Positions 19,571 through 28,746 are shown, counted from the first letter of the stretch. The stretch: 64,000 nucleotides of DNA from Aeromicrobium choanae (GCF_900167475.1 NZ_LT796768.1:1364001-1428000); one strand, 5' to 3'. A program made the numbers and translations. Notes: generated from the letters alone by a model not told the origin.

Positions 19571-21862
19571 ATGCCCCTGCACCCCGTTCTCGCCCGCCAT
19601 GCGGAGCGGCTCGTGCACGTGCAGCACCACCCCGCGGTGGAGCCCGTCGTCGAGCCGTGGCCCGCCTGGATCGACCCCGAGGTCCGCGAGCTGTTCGCCG
19701 CCGAGGGCGCCGAGGTCCTGTGGGGGCACCAGGCCGAGGCCCTCGCGGCCCTGTACGACCGGCGCCACGTCGTGGTCTCCACCGGCACCGCGTCGGGCAA
19801 GTCGCTCGTCTACCAGGCGGCGGCGCTCCAGGCGCTGCGCGAGGGCCGTGGCGGCTCGGGGCTCACGGGTGCCCGGCGACCGTCGGTGCTCTACCTCGCG
19901 CCCACCAAGGCACTCGCGGCCGACCAGCTGCGCCGACTTCCCACCGGAGTGCCCGGCCTGCGGCCCGCCACGGTGGACGGCGACAACAGCCGCGAGGAGC
20001 GCAGCTGGGCACGGGACCACGCGAACTGGGTGCTGGCCAATCCCGACATCCTGCACCGCACGATCCTCCCCCAGCACGACCGCTGGGCCCGCCTGCTGGC
20101 CGGTCTGCGCGTGGTCGTGATCGACGAGTGCCACCACTACCGCGGGGTCTTCGGTGCGCACGTCGCCCTGATCCTGCGCCGACTCCGGCGAATCTGCCGG
20201 CACTACGGCGCCGACCCCCTGTTCGTGCTGTCCTCGGCCACGGTGGCCGAGCCGGCGGCGTCGGCCGAGCGGCTCATCGGCGCTCCGGTCACCGCCGTCA
20301 CCGAGGACGCCTCGCCCCACGCCGCGCGCACCGTGGCCTTCTGGCAGCCGCCCCTGCAGGCAGCGCGCGACGACGGGGTGGAGGTGCGCCGGTCCGCGGG
20401 GTCGGAGGCCGCCGACCTGCTGACCGACTTCGTCGTGGGAGGCACCCGCACCCTCGTGTTCGTGCGCTCGCGCCGCGGTGCCGAGCAGCTGGCCATGGCC
20501 ACGTCGCGGGCGCTGGCCGAGGTGGAGCCCGAGCTCGCCGGGCGGGTGGCCACCTACCGCGGCGGCTACCTCCCGGAGGAGCGCCGCGAGCTGGAGGGCC
20601 GATTGCGCTCGGGCGACCTGCTCGGCCTGGCCAGCACCAACGCCCTCGAGCTGGGCATCGACATCGCCGGGCTGGACGCCGTCGTGACCGTCGGCTTCCC
20701 CGGCACCCGGGCAGCCCTTTGGCAGCAGTGGGGGCGTGCGGGACGCGCCGGCGTCGACTCGGTGGGTGTCATGATCGCCCGCGACGACCCGCTCGACTCG
20801 TTCCTCGTGCACCATCCCGAGGCGGTCCTCGGGGCGCCGGTCGAGGCCACCGTGTTCGACCCCGAGAACCCCTACGTGCTCGGCCCGCACCTCGCCGCCG
20901 CCGCGCAGGAGCTGCCGCTCACCGAGGCCGACTTCGGCCCCTTCGGCCCGCGTGCCGCCGAGGGGGTCGCCGCGCTCGAGGCCGCCGGCATGCTGCGTCG
21001 CCGCGCTGCCGGATGGTTCTGGACCAGCCGCGAGCGCGCCGCCGACCTGGCCGACATCCGCTCCGCCGGTGGGCACCCCGTGCAGATCGTCGAGGGCAGC
21101 ACCGGGCGCCTCGTCGGCACCGTCGACGCCGGGTCCGCCGACGCCGAGGTGCACGAGGGGGCGATCTACGTGCACCGCGGCGAGGACCACCTCGTCGAGT
21201 CCTACGACCCCGAGCAGGGTGCCGCCGTGGTCCGGCGCGCCGACGTGCACCACACCACGAGCGCGCGCAGCTCCACCGCCGTGACGGTCATCGAGGAGCG
21301 CCGCCGGGTGGAGTGGGGCCCGGCCACCGTGGCCTTCGGCGACGTCGAGGTGGCCAGCCAGGTGGTCGGCTACCAGATCCGCGACCGCAGCACGGGTCGC
21401 GTGATCGGCGAGGAGCCCCTCGAGCTGCCCGAGCGGACCCTGCCCACCGCGGCCGTCTGGTGGACGCTTGACCCCGACGTCGCCGGCGCGCTGATGGATC
21501 CCGAGCTGCTGCCCGGTGCGGCGCACGCCGCGGAGCACGCCGCGATCGGCATCCTGCCCCTGCTGGCCACGTGCGACCGCTGGGACATCGGCGGGCTGTC
21601 CACGGCCTACCACCCCGACACGGGCCGGCTCACGGTGTTCGTCCACGACGGCCATCGCGGCGGCGCCGGGTTCGCCGAGCGTGGGTACGAGCAGATGGCC
21701 GCGTGGCTCCGGATGACCCGTCAGACCATCGCCGACTGCCCCTGCCGCGACGGGTGTCCGTCGTGCGTCGTGTCGCCCAAGTGCGGCAACGGGAACCACC
21801 CGCTCGACAAGGCCGGAGCGGTTCTGCTGCTCGACGCCGTGCTGTCGTCCGCACCCGCCTGA
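19571..21862 (+). CDS. DEAD/DEAH-box helicase with C-terminal DUF1998 (MrfA/YprA-like)
   Basis: A superfamily 2 helicase of 763 residues. Motif I STGTASGKS (about 71-79), motif II VIDECHHYRG (DECH, about 184), motif III LSSATV and motif VI QQWGRAGRAG are all visible. The C-terminus carries a four-Cys cluster (CPCRDGCPSC then CGNGNH) as in DUF1998. In Bacillus subtilis the related MrfA acts in mitomycin-lesion repair; the same role here is inferred. M. tuberculosis Rv3649 occupies the equivalent position. ATG 19571 is chosen from family N-termini; the open frame to 19469 overlaps the STAS gene region. Confidence 0.9.
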   Translation: MPLHPVLARHAERLVHVQHHPAVEPVVEPWPAWIDPEVRELFAAEGAEVLWGHQAEALAALYDRRHVVVSTGTASGKSLVYQAAALQALREGRGGSGLTGARRPSVLYLAPTKALAADQLRRLPTGVPGLRPATVDGDNSREERSWARDHANWVLANPDILHRTILPQHDRWARLLAGLRVVVIDECHHYRGVFGAHVALILRRLRRICRHYGADPLFVLSSATVAEPAASAERLIGAPVTAVTEDASPHAARTVAFWQPPLQAARDDGVEVRRSAGSEAADLLTDFVVGGTRTLVFVRSRRGAEQLAMATSRALAEVEPELAGRVATYRGGYLPEERRELEGRLRSGDLLGLASTNALELGIDIAGLDAVVTVGFPGTRAALWQQWGRAGRAGVDSVGVMIARDDPLDSFLVHHPEAVLGAPVEATVFDPENPYVLGPHLAAAAQELPLTEADFGPFGPRAAEGVAALEAAGMLRRRAAGWFWTSRERAADLADIRSAGGHPVQIVEGSTGRLVGTVDAGSADAEVHEGAIYVHRGEDHLVESYDPEQGAAVVRRADVHHTTSARSSTAVTVIEERRRVEWGPATVAFGDVEVASQVVGYQIRDRSTGRVIGEEPLELPERTLPTAAVWWTLDPDVAGALMDPELLPGAAHAAEHAAIGILPLLATCDRWDIGGLSTAYHPDTGRLTVFVHDGHRGGAGFAERGYEQMAAWLRMTRQTIADCPCRDGCPSCVVSPKCGNGNHPLDKAGAVLLLDAVLSSAPA

Positions 21863-21952
21863 ACGGCGACCGCGATTGGCACTTCTTGGCCTCGGATGCA
21901 AGGGTTGACAGGTTTGCACACCACCCTTTCCGACCATGAGAGGTAGTTACTG

Positions 21953-23707
21953 ATGCCCAGCGGCACCGATCGAACCACCACCGACATCTTCGAACCGGAG
22001 GTGGAACACCGGCCAGAATCCGCGCTCGACCGCGTCGTCTTCGGCGTCGCTGCCGCACTCGCCCTGGTCGTCGTGCTGTGGGGCATCATCGACCAGGCCT
22101 CGCTCGGCGACCGTGCCTCGCAGGCCCAGTCGTGGGTGATCGAGTACACCGGTTGGCTCTTCGTCATGTCGACCACCGGATTCGTGGTGTTCGCGATCTG
22201 GCTGGCCGCCAGCCGCTACGGCAAGATCCCGCTGGGCCAGGACGGTGAGCGTCCGGAGTTCCGGACCACCTCGTGGATCGCGATGATGTTCAGCGCGGGC
22301 ATGGGCATCGGCCTGATGTTCTGGGGCGTCGCCGAGCCGCTGACGTTCTACCTCGCCCCGCCGCCCGACACGGCCGCGGCCGGCTCCGACGCCGCCGTCC
22401 AGGTGGCGATGTCGCAGACCCTGTTCCACTGGACGCTTCACCCGTGGGCCGTCTACGCGGTCGTCGGCCTGGCGATCGGCTACGGCACGTTCCGTCTCGG
22501 TCGCCCGCAGCTCATCTCGGCCGCGTTCACCCGGGTGCTGGGCCGCCGCCAGACCGAGGGCCCGATCGGCAAGGCCATCGACATCATGGCCATCTTCGCC
22601 ACGCTGTTCGGCTCGGCCGCCTCGCTGGGCCTGGGCGCCCTGCAGATCGGTGCCGGCATCGAGCACAACGGGTGGGTCGAGTCCGTCGGCGAGACGCTCG
22701 TCGTCTCGATCATCGTGGTGCTGACGATCCTGTTCATCCTCTCGGCCGTGTCCGGTGTCGCCAAGGGCATCCAGTGGCTCTCGAACATCAACATGGTGCT
22801 GGCGCTCGCCCTCGCGGCCTTCGTCTTCATTGCCGGCCCCACGCTGATGATGCTCAACCTCATCCCCACGTCGATCGCCGACTACGTGGCCTTCCTGCCC
22901 GAGATGGCCGGACGCACCAACGCCAGCGGTGGCGACGACCTGGCCGACTGGCTCGGCGCGTGGACGATCTTCTACTGGGCCTGGTGGGTCTCCTGGACCC
23001 CCTTCGTGGGCATGTTCATCGCCCGCATCAGCCGGGGCCGCACGATCCGTCAGTTCGTCACCGGCGTGCTGCTGGTGCCCAGCATCGTCAGCCTCATCTG
23101 GTTCGCCATCTTCGGCGGCGCGGGCATCAGCGAGGCCGACGCGATCTCCGGCGGCGAGTCGTCGGTGAACTCGAACTACGCCCTGTTCGACCTGCTGCAG
23201 CAGTACCCGGTCCCGGCGATCACGACGGTGCTCGTGATGATCCTCGTGGGCATCTTCTTCGTGTCGGGCGCCGATGCCGCCTCGCTCGTGATGGGCACCC
23301 TGTCGCAGCGCGGCTCGATCCACCCGTCGACGTGGACCGTCGTCTTCTGGGGTGGCCTGACCGGCGCCGTGGCGGCCATCATGCTGCTCATCGCCGACCC
23401 GGGCGACCCGGTGGCCCTGCAGGGTCTCCAGGCGCTGACCATCGTGGCGGCGCTGCCGTTCCTGCTGGTGATGGTGCTGCTGTGCGTGTCGCTCTACCGC
23501 GACCTGCGCCGCGACCCGATCATCCTGCGCGAGGACCTGGGCCAGACCCTCGTCGAGGACGCCGTCCTGGCCGGCGTCGAGCAGCACGGTGAGGACTTCG
23601 CCCTCGTGTTCGAGGAGACGACCCCCACCGAGGACGACGCGAACGAGCTCGACGCGAACGAGCTCGACGCGGCCGAGCTCGACGCCACCGAGGACGCTCA
23701 GAAGTAG
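21953..23707 (+). CDS. BCCT-family betaine/choline/carnitine transporter
   Basis: A 584-residue secondary transporter for quaternary ammonium osmolytes. It has about 12 membrane helices, the glycine-rich AGMGIGLMFWGVAEP segment and the BCCT aromatic signature FYWAWWVSWTPFVG (about 340-353). The cytoplasmic C-terminal tail is strongly acidic and ends in tandem LDANE/LDAAE units, which may act in osmosensing as such tails do in BetP-type carriers. A ribosome binding site (GAGAGG) precedes ATG 21953. TTGACA at 21905-21910 is a good -35 element but no convincing -10 follows at 17 nt. Confidence 0.93.
   Translation: MPSGTDRTTTDIFEPEVEHRPESALDRVVFGVAAALALVVVLWGIIDQASLGDRASQAQSWVIEYTGWLFVMSTTGFVVFAIWLAASRYGKIPLGQDGERPEFRTTSWIAMMFSAGMGIGLMFWGVAEPLTFYLAPPPDTAAAGSDAAVQVAMSQTLFHWTLHPWAVYAVVGLAIGYGTFRLGRPQLISAAFTRVLGRRQTEGPIGKAIDIMAIFATLFGSAASLGLGALQIGAGIEHNGWVESVGETLVVSIIVVLTILFILSAVSGVAKGIQWLSNINMVLALALAAFVFIAGPTLMMLNLIPTSIADYVAFLPEMAGRTNASGGDDLADWLGAWTIFYWAWWVSWTPFVGMFIARISRGRTIRQFVTGVLLVPSIVSLIWFAIFGGAGISEADAISGGESSVNSNYALFDLLQQYPVPAITTVLVMILVGIFFVSGADAASLVMGTLSQRGSIHPSTWTVVFWGGLTGAVAAIMLLIADPGDPVALQGLQALTIVAALPFLLVMVLLCVSLYRDLRRDPIILREDLGQTLVEDAVLAGVEQHGEDFALVFEETTPTEDDANELDANELDAAELDATEDAQK
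23636..23690 (+). repeat. 15-bp tandem repeat at the 3' end of the BCCT gene
   Basis: About three and a half units of a GACGCGAACGAGCTC-type 15-mer encode successive D-A-N/A-E-L pentapeptides. The units are nearly identical at DNA level. Confidence 0.7.
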
Positions 23708-23733
23708 TCCTGGGGCTCCGCCCCCGCCGGTCC

Positions 23734-24084
23734 TCACTCGAGGTACCAGGCGGGGGCGGCCCGGGCCCGCTGGTCGGACATCCAGCGTCCGATCCACCAG
23801 CGCGGGCCCACGGCCCGTGCGGTGACCGTGGCGACGTCGGCGTCCATGCGGCACGCCCGCAGCCGGGCGCCGTTCCCGGCCGCCACCGAGCGGGCGACGC
23901 CACAGGGCTCCTCCCCCTCGACGCTGGCACGCGACGCGGCGAGTGCCGACAGGTCGGCGGCGGCCGCGGCCTGCTGCCGCAACGAGACGGCCAGCGCGAC
24001 CTGCAGGCACGTGAACGCCACCAGGCTCAGCAGCGCGACGACGGCGGCGGCCTGCACCGTGGCCGAGCCGCGATCCGACCTCAT
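23734..24084 (-). CDS. TadG-like pilus-assembly protein (Rv3654c-like)
   Basis: A 116-residue protein with one N-terminal membrane helix (ATVQAAAVVALLSLVAFTCLQVAL) preceded by RG, resembling a pseudopilin-type processing site (RG/SATVQ). The rest is extracytoplasmic and Ala/Arg rich. It is the last gene of the tad operon, coupled to the tadE gene by an ATGA overlap, matching Rv3654c in the M. tuberculosis locus. Its function in pilus assembly or secretion is inferred from context only. Confidence 0.75.
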   Translation of the reverse strand: MRSDRGSATVQAAAVVALLSLVAFTCLQVALAVSLRQQAAAAADLSALAASRASVEGEEPCGVARSVAAGNGARLRACRMDADVATVTARAVGPRWWIGRWMSDQRARAAPAWYLE

Positions 24085-24425
24085 TCGACCACCGCCACGG
24101 AACGACCCTCGAGATCGAGGCGGACCTGCGGCACGAGCGGCAGCCGCGCCCGGTACCTCACCGTGACGCCGGCCCGGCCGTCCTCGAGCGACACTCGGAA
24201 GCGCGCGCCGGGCACGGCCCGCTCGACCGCGCGCCGCGCCTCGTCCGGCGGCTGACCGCGAGCGATGAGTCGCGCCGCCTCGCGCGACGCGTCGGACACC
24301 CGCATCTGCGTGACACCCAGCGAGACGACCCACACGAGGACGAAGGCGACGAGCACGACGAACGGCAGCACGACCACGGTCTCGGCGGTGACCATGCCGC
24401 GCTCGTCGCGCCTCACCACGGCCAT
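24081..24425 (-). CDS. TadE-family pseudopilin
   Basis: A 114-residue membrane protein. The sequence ERG/MVTAETVVVLPFVVLVAFVL has Gly before the cleavage point, Glu at +5 and a hydrophobic helix, the TadE pseudopilin pattern. The extracytoplasmic part is REAARLIARG followed by beta-rich sequence. It starts at MAVVRRDERG, overlapping the end of the upstream pilin gene by 13 nt, and overlaps the downstream gene by 4 nt. Equivalent of Rv3655c. Confidence 0.85.
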   Translation of the reverse strand: MAVVRRDERGMVTAETVVVLPFVVLVAFVLVWVVSLGVTQMRVSDASREAARLIARGQPPDEARRAVERAVPGARFRVSLEDGRAGVTVRYRARLPLVPQVRLDLEGRSVAVVE

Positions 24426-24622
24426 CGGACGAGGTCGGTCAGGGGCGAGGCGAATGCCCGCGTGAGCTGCTGGGCGACGAAGTCGTGCGCCCATCGACCG
24501 ACGACCGCCTCGGGGCCCCCGAGGATGACGCCCGCGATGGTGACGGCGCCGAGGGCGCCCACGGCGTATTCGGCCGTGACCTGGCCCCGCTCGCTCGTGG
24601 CGGTTCGGTGAGGACGATGCAT
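24413..24622 (-). CDS. Flp-pilin-like small protein (DUF4244), second copy
   Basis: A 69-residue protein: basic N-terminus, then ERG/QVTAEYAVGALGAVTIAGVIL. The Gly-x4-Glu-Tyr pattern and following hydrophobic helix fit Flp prepilins processed by TadV-like peptidases. The C-terminal 30 residues (GRWAHDFVAQQLTRAF) are amphipathic. It lies 57 bp downstream of a paralogue (24680-24874) and shares only the processing region and helix, so the two may be major and minor pilins. Confidence 0.8.
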   Translation of the reverse strand: MHRPHRTATSERGQVTAEYAVGALGAVTIAGVILGGPEAVVGRWAHDFVAQQLTRAFASPLTDLVRWPW

Positions 24623-24679
24623 GTCCCTCCTCCGGGATCGGGCGGCCGCGGCACCCGGGTGGGTGCCGCGGCCACGGGG

Positions 24680-24874
24680 TCAGAACGGCAGCAGGTCGGG
24701 GATCCGGCTGATGAGGTCCTGCACCAGCTCGCCGAACCACTCGGACTGGCCGACCTTCACCAGGACGCCGCCGATCGTGCAGGCGCCCAGCGTTCCGACG
24801 GCGTACTCCGACGTGCTCATCCCCCGCTCGTCGGCTCGGTCGGCGTGGCGGCGCAGGGCGGTGATCAACTTCAT
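24680..24874 (-). CDS. Flp-pilin-like small protein (DUF4244), first copy
   Basis: A 64-residue protein: MKLITALRRHADRADERG, then MSTSEYAVGTLGACTIGGVLV. The RG/MSTSEY junction has Gly at -1, Glu at +5 and Tyr at +6, as in Flp pilins. A short amphipathic C-terminus (WFGELVQDLISRIPDLLPF) follows. GGA-containing sequence precedes the ATG. It sits between tadC and the second pilin-like gene, like Rv3656c in M. tuberculosis, where only one such gene is usually found. Confidence 0.82.
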   Translation of the reverse strand: MKLITALRRHADRADERGMSTSEYAVGTLGACTIGGVLVKVGQSEWFGELVQDLISRIPDLLPF

Positions 24875-24991
24875 GGGAGTCCTTCCAACGGATGATGTGA
24901 CACCCGAAGATGGGCTGCTGCGCCGCGGATGTGCGGGGGTCGCGGCGGGCTGGGGACAACCCGCGCGGGCCGGCGCCCACATGGGGACAAG

Positions 24992-25681
24992 TCAGAACCG
25001 GACCGACCCCAGGACCGCCAGCACGGTGGGCGCCACGCCGACCAGGACGAACGCCGGCAGCAGGCACAGCCCCATCGGAAGGGTGGTGCGGACACCCACC
25101 CTTCCCACCGCCTCACGCCGTTGCGCGCGATCGGCACGCCGGAGGTCCTCGGCGGCGTCGCGGATCAGCGGGACGACGGCTGCTCCGGACGCCTCCGCCC
25201 GCGCGAAGGCCCGTCCCACCGGCTCCAGGACGTCGCCGTCGAGGGACCTCCACGCCGTGGCCGGGTCGGCCGCGAGACGCACCCGGTGGGCGAGGGCCGA
25301 GAGCTCGTGTCCCACGGGACCCGGCGTCTGCCTCGCGACCGACAGGACGGCCTCGTGCGGCGACCGGCCCGCCGCGAGGACCGCCGCCACCAGGTCGAGC
25401 GCCAGCGGGGCGCCCCGGACGAGCAGGACCCTGTGCCGCGACTCGCGCGAGGACTCCCAGCGCCCCACGTGCCGGCGCACCAGGGGTGCGACCGCGACGC
25501 CGGCCAGGAGGCCGACGGCTCCGAAGAGGATCCAGCCGGCCACCGGGACGCAGGCCGCGACGAGCACGGCGCGGTCGAGCCGCCGCGGCGTGGCGTCACG
25601 ACGGAGCCGTCGGCGGCGACGGCGCGCCGGACCGGGCCACACCAGCAGCAGCGCTCCCGCGACCAGCAGGCCCGCGGTCAT
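24992..25681 (-). CDS. tadC: Type II secretion F-family protein (TadC)
   Basis: A 229-residue inner-membrane assembly protein with an N-terminal hydrophobic region, a cytoplasmic T2SSF domain (LALDLVAAVLAAGRSPHEAV) and two C-terminal membrane segments ending GVAPTVLAVL. It works with TadB to build the pilus base. ATG 25681 overlaps the tadB stop (ATGA), so it is translated in step with tadB. Equivalent of Rv3657c. Confidence 0.85.
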   Translation of the reverse strand: MTAGLLVAGALLLVWPGPARRRRRRLRRDATPRRLDRAVLVAACVPVAGWILFGAVGLLAGVAVAPLVRRHVGRWESSRESRHRVLLVRGAPLALDLVAAVLAAGRSPHEAVLSVARQTPGPVGHELSALAHRVRLAADPATAWRSLDGDVLEPVGRAFARAEASGAAVVPLIRDAAEDLRRADRAQRREAVGRVGVRTTLPMGLCLLPAFVLVGVAPTVLAVLGSVRF

Positions 25682-26466
25682 CCGCCGGCCTCGAGGAGGT
25701 CGGCGATCCGCTCGATCCACAGCACTCCGGCCACCGCGAAGGCGACGCCGAGCGCGACACAGAGTGCCCCGGCGGCCGTGGTGGTGACGACCCGCAACGG
25801 GTCGACCCCGAGCCCGGTGCCCAGGCCGAGCCCCAGGGGCGGCATCGCGACCACCAGCAGTGCGGTTGCCCGGGCCGGGGCCACACCGGCGGCCAGCTCG
25901 CGGTCGAGCTCGCGCTCCTCCCGCGCCGCCTCGCGCACCCGCTCCAGCGTGTCCGCGAGGGGTACGCCGCACGTCTGCGACACCGCCCAGGCCCGGCCGA
26001 GCGACCCGATCGAGCCGGCACCCGGGCGGCGGCCGACCTCCAGCAGGGCGGCCGCCACATCGCCCCCGGTCGTCGCCGCCATCGCGGCGGGGCGCAGAAT
26101 CGGCGCCTCACTCTCGAGTCGTTGAACGGCCAGGGCCGGAGGGATCCCGCTGCGGAGCTCGCCGACCAGACCATCGATCACCACCTGGCACTCGTCCCGG
26201 ACGGCGAGGCGGGCGAGACGGGCCCGCGACCGGGCGAACCGGACGCCGGCGGCCACGGCCACCGCCGTCCCGGTCCAGGCCAGGATCGTGGGCGCTGGGG
26301 GCAGCATGGCCAGGCTGAGCGCCGAGCCGAGGCCCGCCAGCGCGACGAAGGTGCGTGGACCCGGCCGACGTCGGGCGCTCCGCTCAGTGCGCAGGCGCAC
26401 CCAGGACCACGGCGGCCGCCAGACCAGCGCCGCGGCCACCGCCAGCAGCGCCCCGAGCTCCCTCAC
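25678..26466 (-). CDS. tadB: Type II secretion F-family protein (TadB)
   Basis: A 262-residue membrane protein with two N-terminal hydrophobic segments, a T2SSF domain (LVGELRSGIPPALAVQRL, then AREERELDRELAAG) and two C-terminal helices. Partner of TadC and the TadA ATPase. The GTG start overlaps the tadA stop by 4 nt. Equivalent of Rv3658c. Confidence 0.87.
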   Translation of the reverse strand: MRELGALLAVAAALVWRPPWSWVRLRTERSARRRPGPRTFVALAGLGSALSLAMLPPAPTILAWTGTAVAVAAGVRFARSRARLARLAVRDECQVVIDGLVGELRSGIPPALAVQRLESEAPILRPAAMAATTGGDVAAALLEVGRRPGAGSIGSLGRAWAVSQTCGVPLADTLERVREAAREERELDRELAAGVAPARATALLVVAMPPLGLGLGTGLGVDPLRVVTTTAAGALCVALGVAFAVAGVLWIERIADLLEAGG

Positions 26467-27581
26467 GGGTCGACGGCCCTGCCGCGGTGGACCCGCACCC
26501 GCGGTCGCACGATCAACCGGCCACGTGGGTCGGTGCCGAGGTCGGCCAGCGCGGCGACCTCACGCCGCCCGTCGCCGTGGCGGACAACGTGGACGACGGC
26601 GTCGAGTCCCGCGGCGACCTGGGCGTGGACCGCGTCGCGACTGAGCCCGGCGGCAATGCCGAGCGCCTCCATCCGGGCCGGTACGTCGTCGGGTGCGTTC
26701 GCGTGCACCGTGCCGCAGCCACCTTCGTGACCGGTGTTGAGCGCGGCCAGGAGATCGACGACCTCGGCACCGCGCACCTCGCCCACCACGATCCGGTCGG
26801 GGCGCATGCGCAGGGCCTGGCGGACGAGGTCGCGCAGGCCGACCGTGCCCGCTCCCTCGACGTTCGGCGGTCGGGCGACGAGCCCGACCACATGCGGGTG
26901 TCGCGGGCGCAGCTCGTCGGAGTCCTCGACCACCACGATCCGCTGCTCGACCGGCACGAGTCCGAGGAGGGCGGCCAGCACCGTGGTCTTCCCGGTCCCC
27001 GTGCCGCCCGTGACGAGGAAGCTGCGGCGGGTGGCGACGAGCTCGCGCAGCGCGGCGGCCATCGGCGGTGCGACGGAGCCGCCCGCCTCGAGCTCGGCCA
27101 ACGTCATCGCGCGCCGTGGCGGCACGCGCAGCGAGATCACCGTGCCAGTGCGGGCCACCGGCGAGAGCACGGCGTGCAGCCGGGTGCCGTCACCGAGCCG
27201 GCCGTCGACCCACGGCGAGGCGTCGTCCAGCCGCCGTCCTGCAGTGGCGGCGAGCCGCTGGGCCAGGCGGCGCACCGTGGGCTCGTCGGCGAAGGTGACG
27301 TCGGGCCGCAGCACCAGTCCGTCGCCCGCGTCGACGTAGACCCCGTCGGCGCCGTTGACGAGGACGTCGGTGACGCCAGGCAGATCGAGCAGCGGCTGCA
27401 GCACGCCGGCACCGAGCACCTCGCTGCGGAGCTGCTCGACGATGCCGAGCACCGTGGTGGTCCCCCACAGCTGGTCCTCGGCGCGCAACGCCTCGGCCAC
27501 CGAGTGCGGCGTGGGCTCGGCCCCCGATGCGGCCAGCCGTCGGCGGACCCGTTCGACCACCTCGGGACGGACGCCGCTCAC
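26463..27581 (-). CDS. tadA: TadA/CpaF-type pilus assembly ATPase
   Basis: A 372-residue secretion ATPase that powers Flp/Tad pilus assembly at the cytoplasmic face. The Walker A motif is GGTGTGKTT (about residue 190), the Asp box is VVVEDSDELRPRHPHV, Walker B is PDRIVVGEVRGAE and the His box is NTGHEGGCGTVHAN. The N-terminal domain (VTDVLVNGADGVYVD) is also typical. Start GTG 27581 gives a GTGA overlap with ssd; the much longer open frame to 28832 overlaps ssd and is not coding. Equivalent of Rv3659c. Confidence 0.95.
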   Translation of the reverse strand: MSGVRPEVVERVRRRLAASGAEPTPHSVAEALRAEDQLWGTTTVLGIVEQLRSEVLGAGVLQPLLDLPGVTDVLVNGADGVYVDAGDGLVLRPDVTFADEPTVRRLAQRLAATAGRRLDDASPWVDGRLGDGTRLHAVLSPVARTGTVISLRVPPRRAMTLAELEAGGSVAPPMAAALRELVATRRSFLVTGGTGTGKTTVLAALLGLVPVEQRIVVVEDSDELRPRHPHVVGLVARPPNVEGAGTVGLRDLVRQALRMRPDRIVVGEVRGAEVVDLLAALNTGHEGGCGTVHANAPDDVPARMEALGIAAGLSRDAVHAQVAAGLDAVVHVVRHGDGRREVAALADLGTDPRGRLIVRPRVRVHRGRAVDP

Positions 27582-28615
27582 CGCAGCCCGACCGTGTCGA
27601 GCACCCGGCGCGCCGCGCCCACCACGGTGCGGGCGTGGATCGGGCCGAGACCGTGCTCGAGGTCGGCCGCCAGCCGACGCGAGGTGCCGAGGTCGGCCAG
27701 CACGGGCAGACCCAGCTCCTTGCCGACGGCGGCTGCCGGCATCCCCGACGGGGCGGCGCGGGTGACGATCGCGACCGCACCCGACCATGACGCGAGCCTG
27801 TCGACGAGGGCGCGCGCCGCGACGAGGCCGCGGAGCCGGCGTGGCACGACGACCACGGTGAGCACGGATCGCGACACCAGCTCGCGACCGAGGTCGTCGA
27901 GGTGCCGGGGCACGTCGGCGACCACGACGTCGAACCCCCGCATCGCGGCACTGATCACCGGTGCGCTGCCGTGGACCGGTCGACCGGCCCGGCCGAACGA
28001 CACGAGCGCGAGGCCGCGGTGCACGGGCAGGTTCTCGACGAGCTCGGCCGCACCCACGTGGCCCACCGCCCCGTCGAGGTCGTTCCAGCGCGACCCGTCG
28101 ACGGCCTCGGCACCCGTGACGAGATCGAGCCCGCCTCCCATCGGGTCGCCGTCGACGAGCACCGGCCTGAGGTCGCGCCGGACCGCCAGTCCGGCGGCGG
28201 CCGCGGCCAGCGTGGACGCACCGACCCCGCCGCAGGCCCCGACCACCGCGATCGCGCACGCCTCCCCGGAGCCGTCGAGCGCGCGCACCAGGGCCCCCAC
28301 GATCGCGGCGTCCTCGTCGTCGGCCAGCACGTCGCGCGCGCCCAGGTCGAGGGCGGGACGCCAGGCCTCCCTCGGATCTCCGGCGACGACGACCACCTCG
28401 TCCCGCCGCGGCAGGTCGACCGCGAGCAGCGAGTCGAGGCTGCGCGCGTCGACCAGCACGGCCGAGGCCGACCGCCACGCGCGGCGGACGTCCTGGGCCA
28501 CAGCCAGGGTCTCGGGCTCGCGCCCGGCGGCCGCGCACCAACGCCGCGCACTCTCCGCGAAGGACTCGTCGTGGGTGACCACCAGGGGTGCGGCGGGAGG
28601 TTCGCGTACGTCCAT
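27578..28615 (-). CDS. ssd: Ssd / CpaE (TadZ)-like septum-site and pilus-localisation ATPase
   Basis: A 345-residue MinD/ParA-fold protein. An N-terminal receiver-like region is followed by a deviant Walker A (GACGGVGAST, lacking both usual lysines, near residue 125) and VLVDGDPMGGGLD. In M. tuberculosis the orthologue Rv3660c (Ssd) affects septation; in Tad systems CpaE/TadZ places the machine. The ATG at 28615 begins MDVREPPAAP; the frame open to 28729 runs into the divergent HAD promoter. First gene of the seven-gene coupled tad operon. Confidence 0.88.
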   Translation of the reverse strand: MDVREPPAAPLVVTHDESFAESARRWCAAAGREPETLAVAQDVRRAWRSASAVLVDARSLDSLLAVDLPRRDEVVVVAGDPREAWRPALDLGARDVLADDEDAAIVGALVRALDGSGEACAIAVVGACGGVGASTLAAAAAGLAVRRDLRPVLVDGDPMGGGLDLVTGAEAVDGSRWNDLDGAVGHVGAAELVENLPVHRGLALVSFGRAGRPVHGSAPVISAAMRGFDVVVADVPRHLDDLGRELVSRSVLTVVVVPRRLRGLVAARALVDRLASWSGAVAIVTRAAPSGMPAAAVGKELGLPVLADLGTSRRLAADLEHGLGPIHARTVVGAARRVLDTVGLR

Positions 28616-28733
28616 GGCTCCACCCTCGTGAACCAGAAGGCGGAGCGGGAGGGGTCGCGCGGGGCCTGTGGACGGCGCGACGAGTGTGACGCAGCGTGTG
28701 GACGAATGTCCGCATCCTGCGGGTGCCACCGCC

Positions 28734-28739
28734 TACGCT
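28734..28739 (+). promoter_or_regulatory. -10 box, leaderless geometry, HAD phosphatase
   Basis: TACGCT lies 7 nt before ATG 28747; a GGAG is also present at short distance. Confidence 0.45.
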
Positions 28740-28746
28740 GGAGCAC

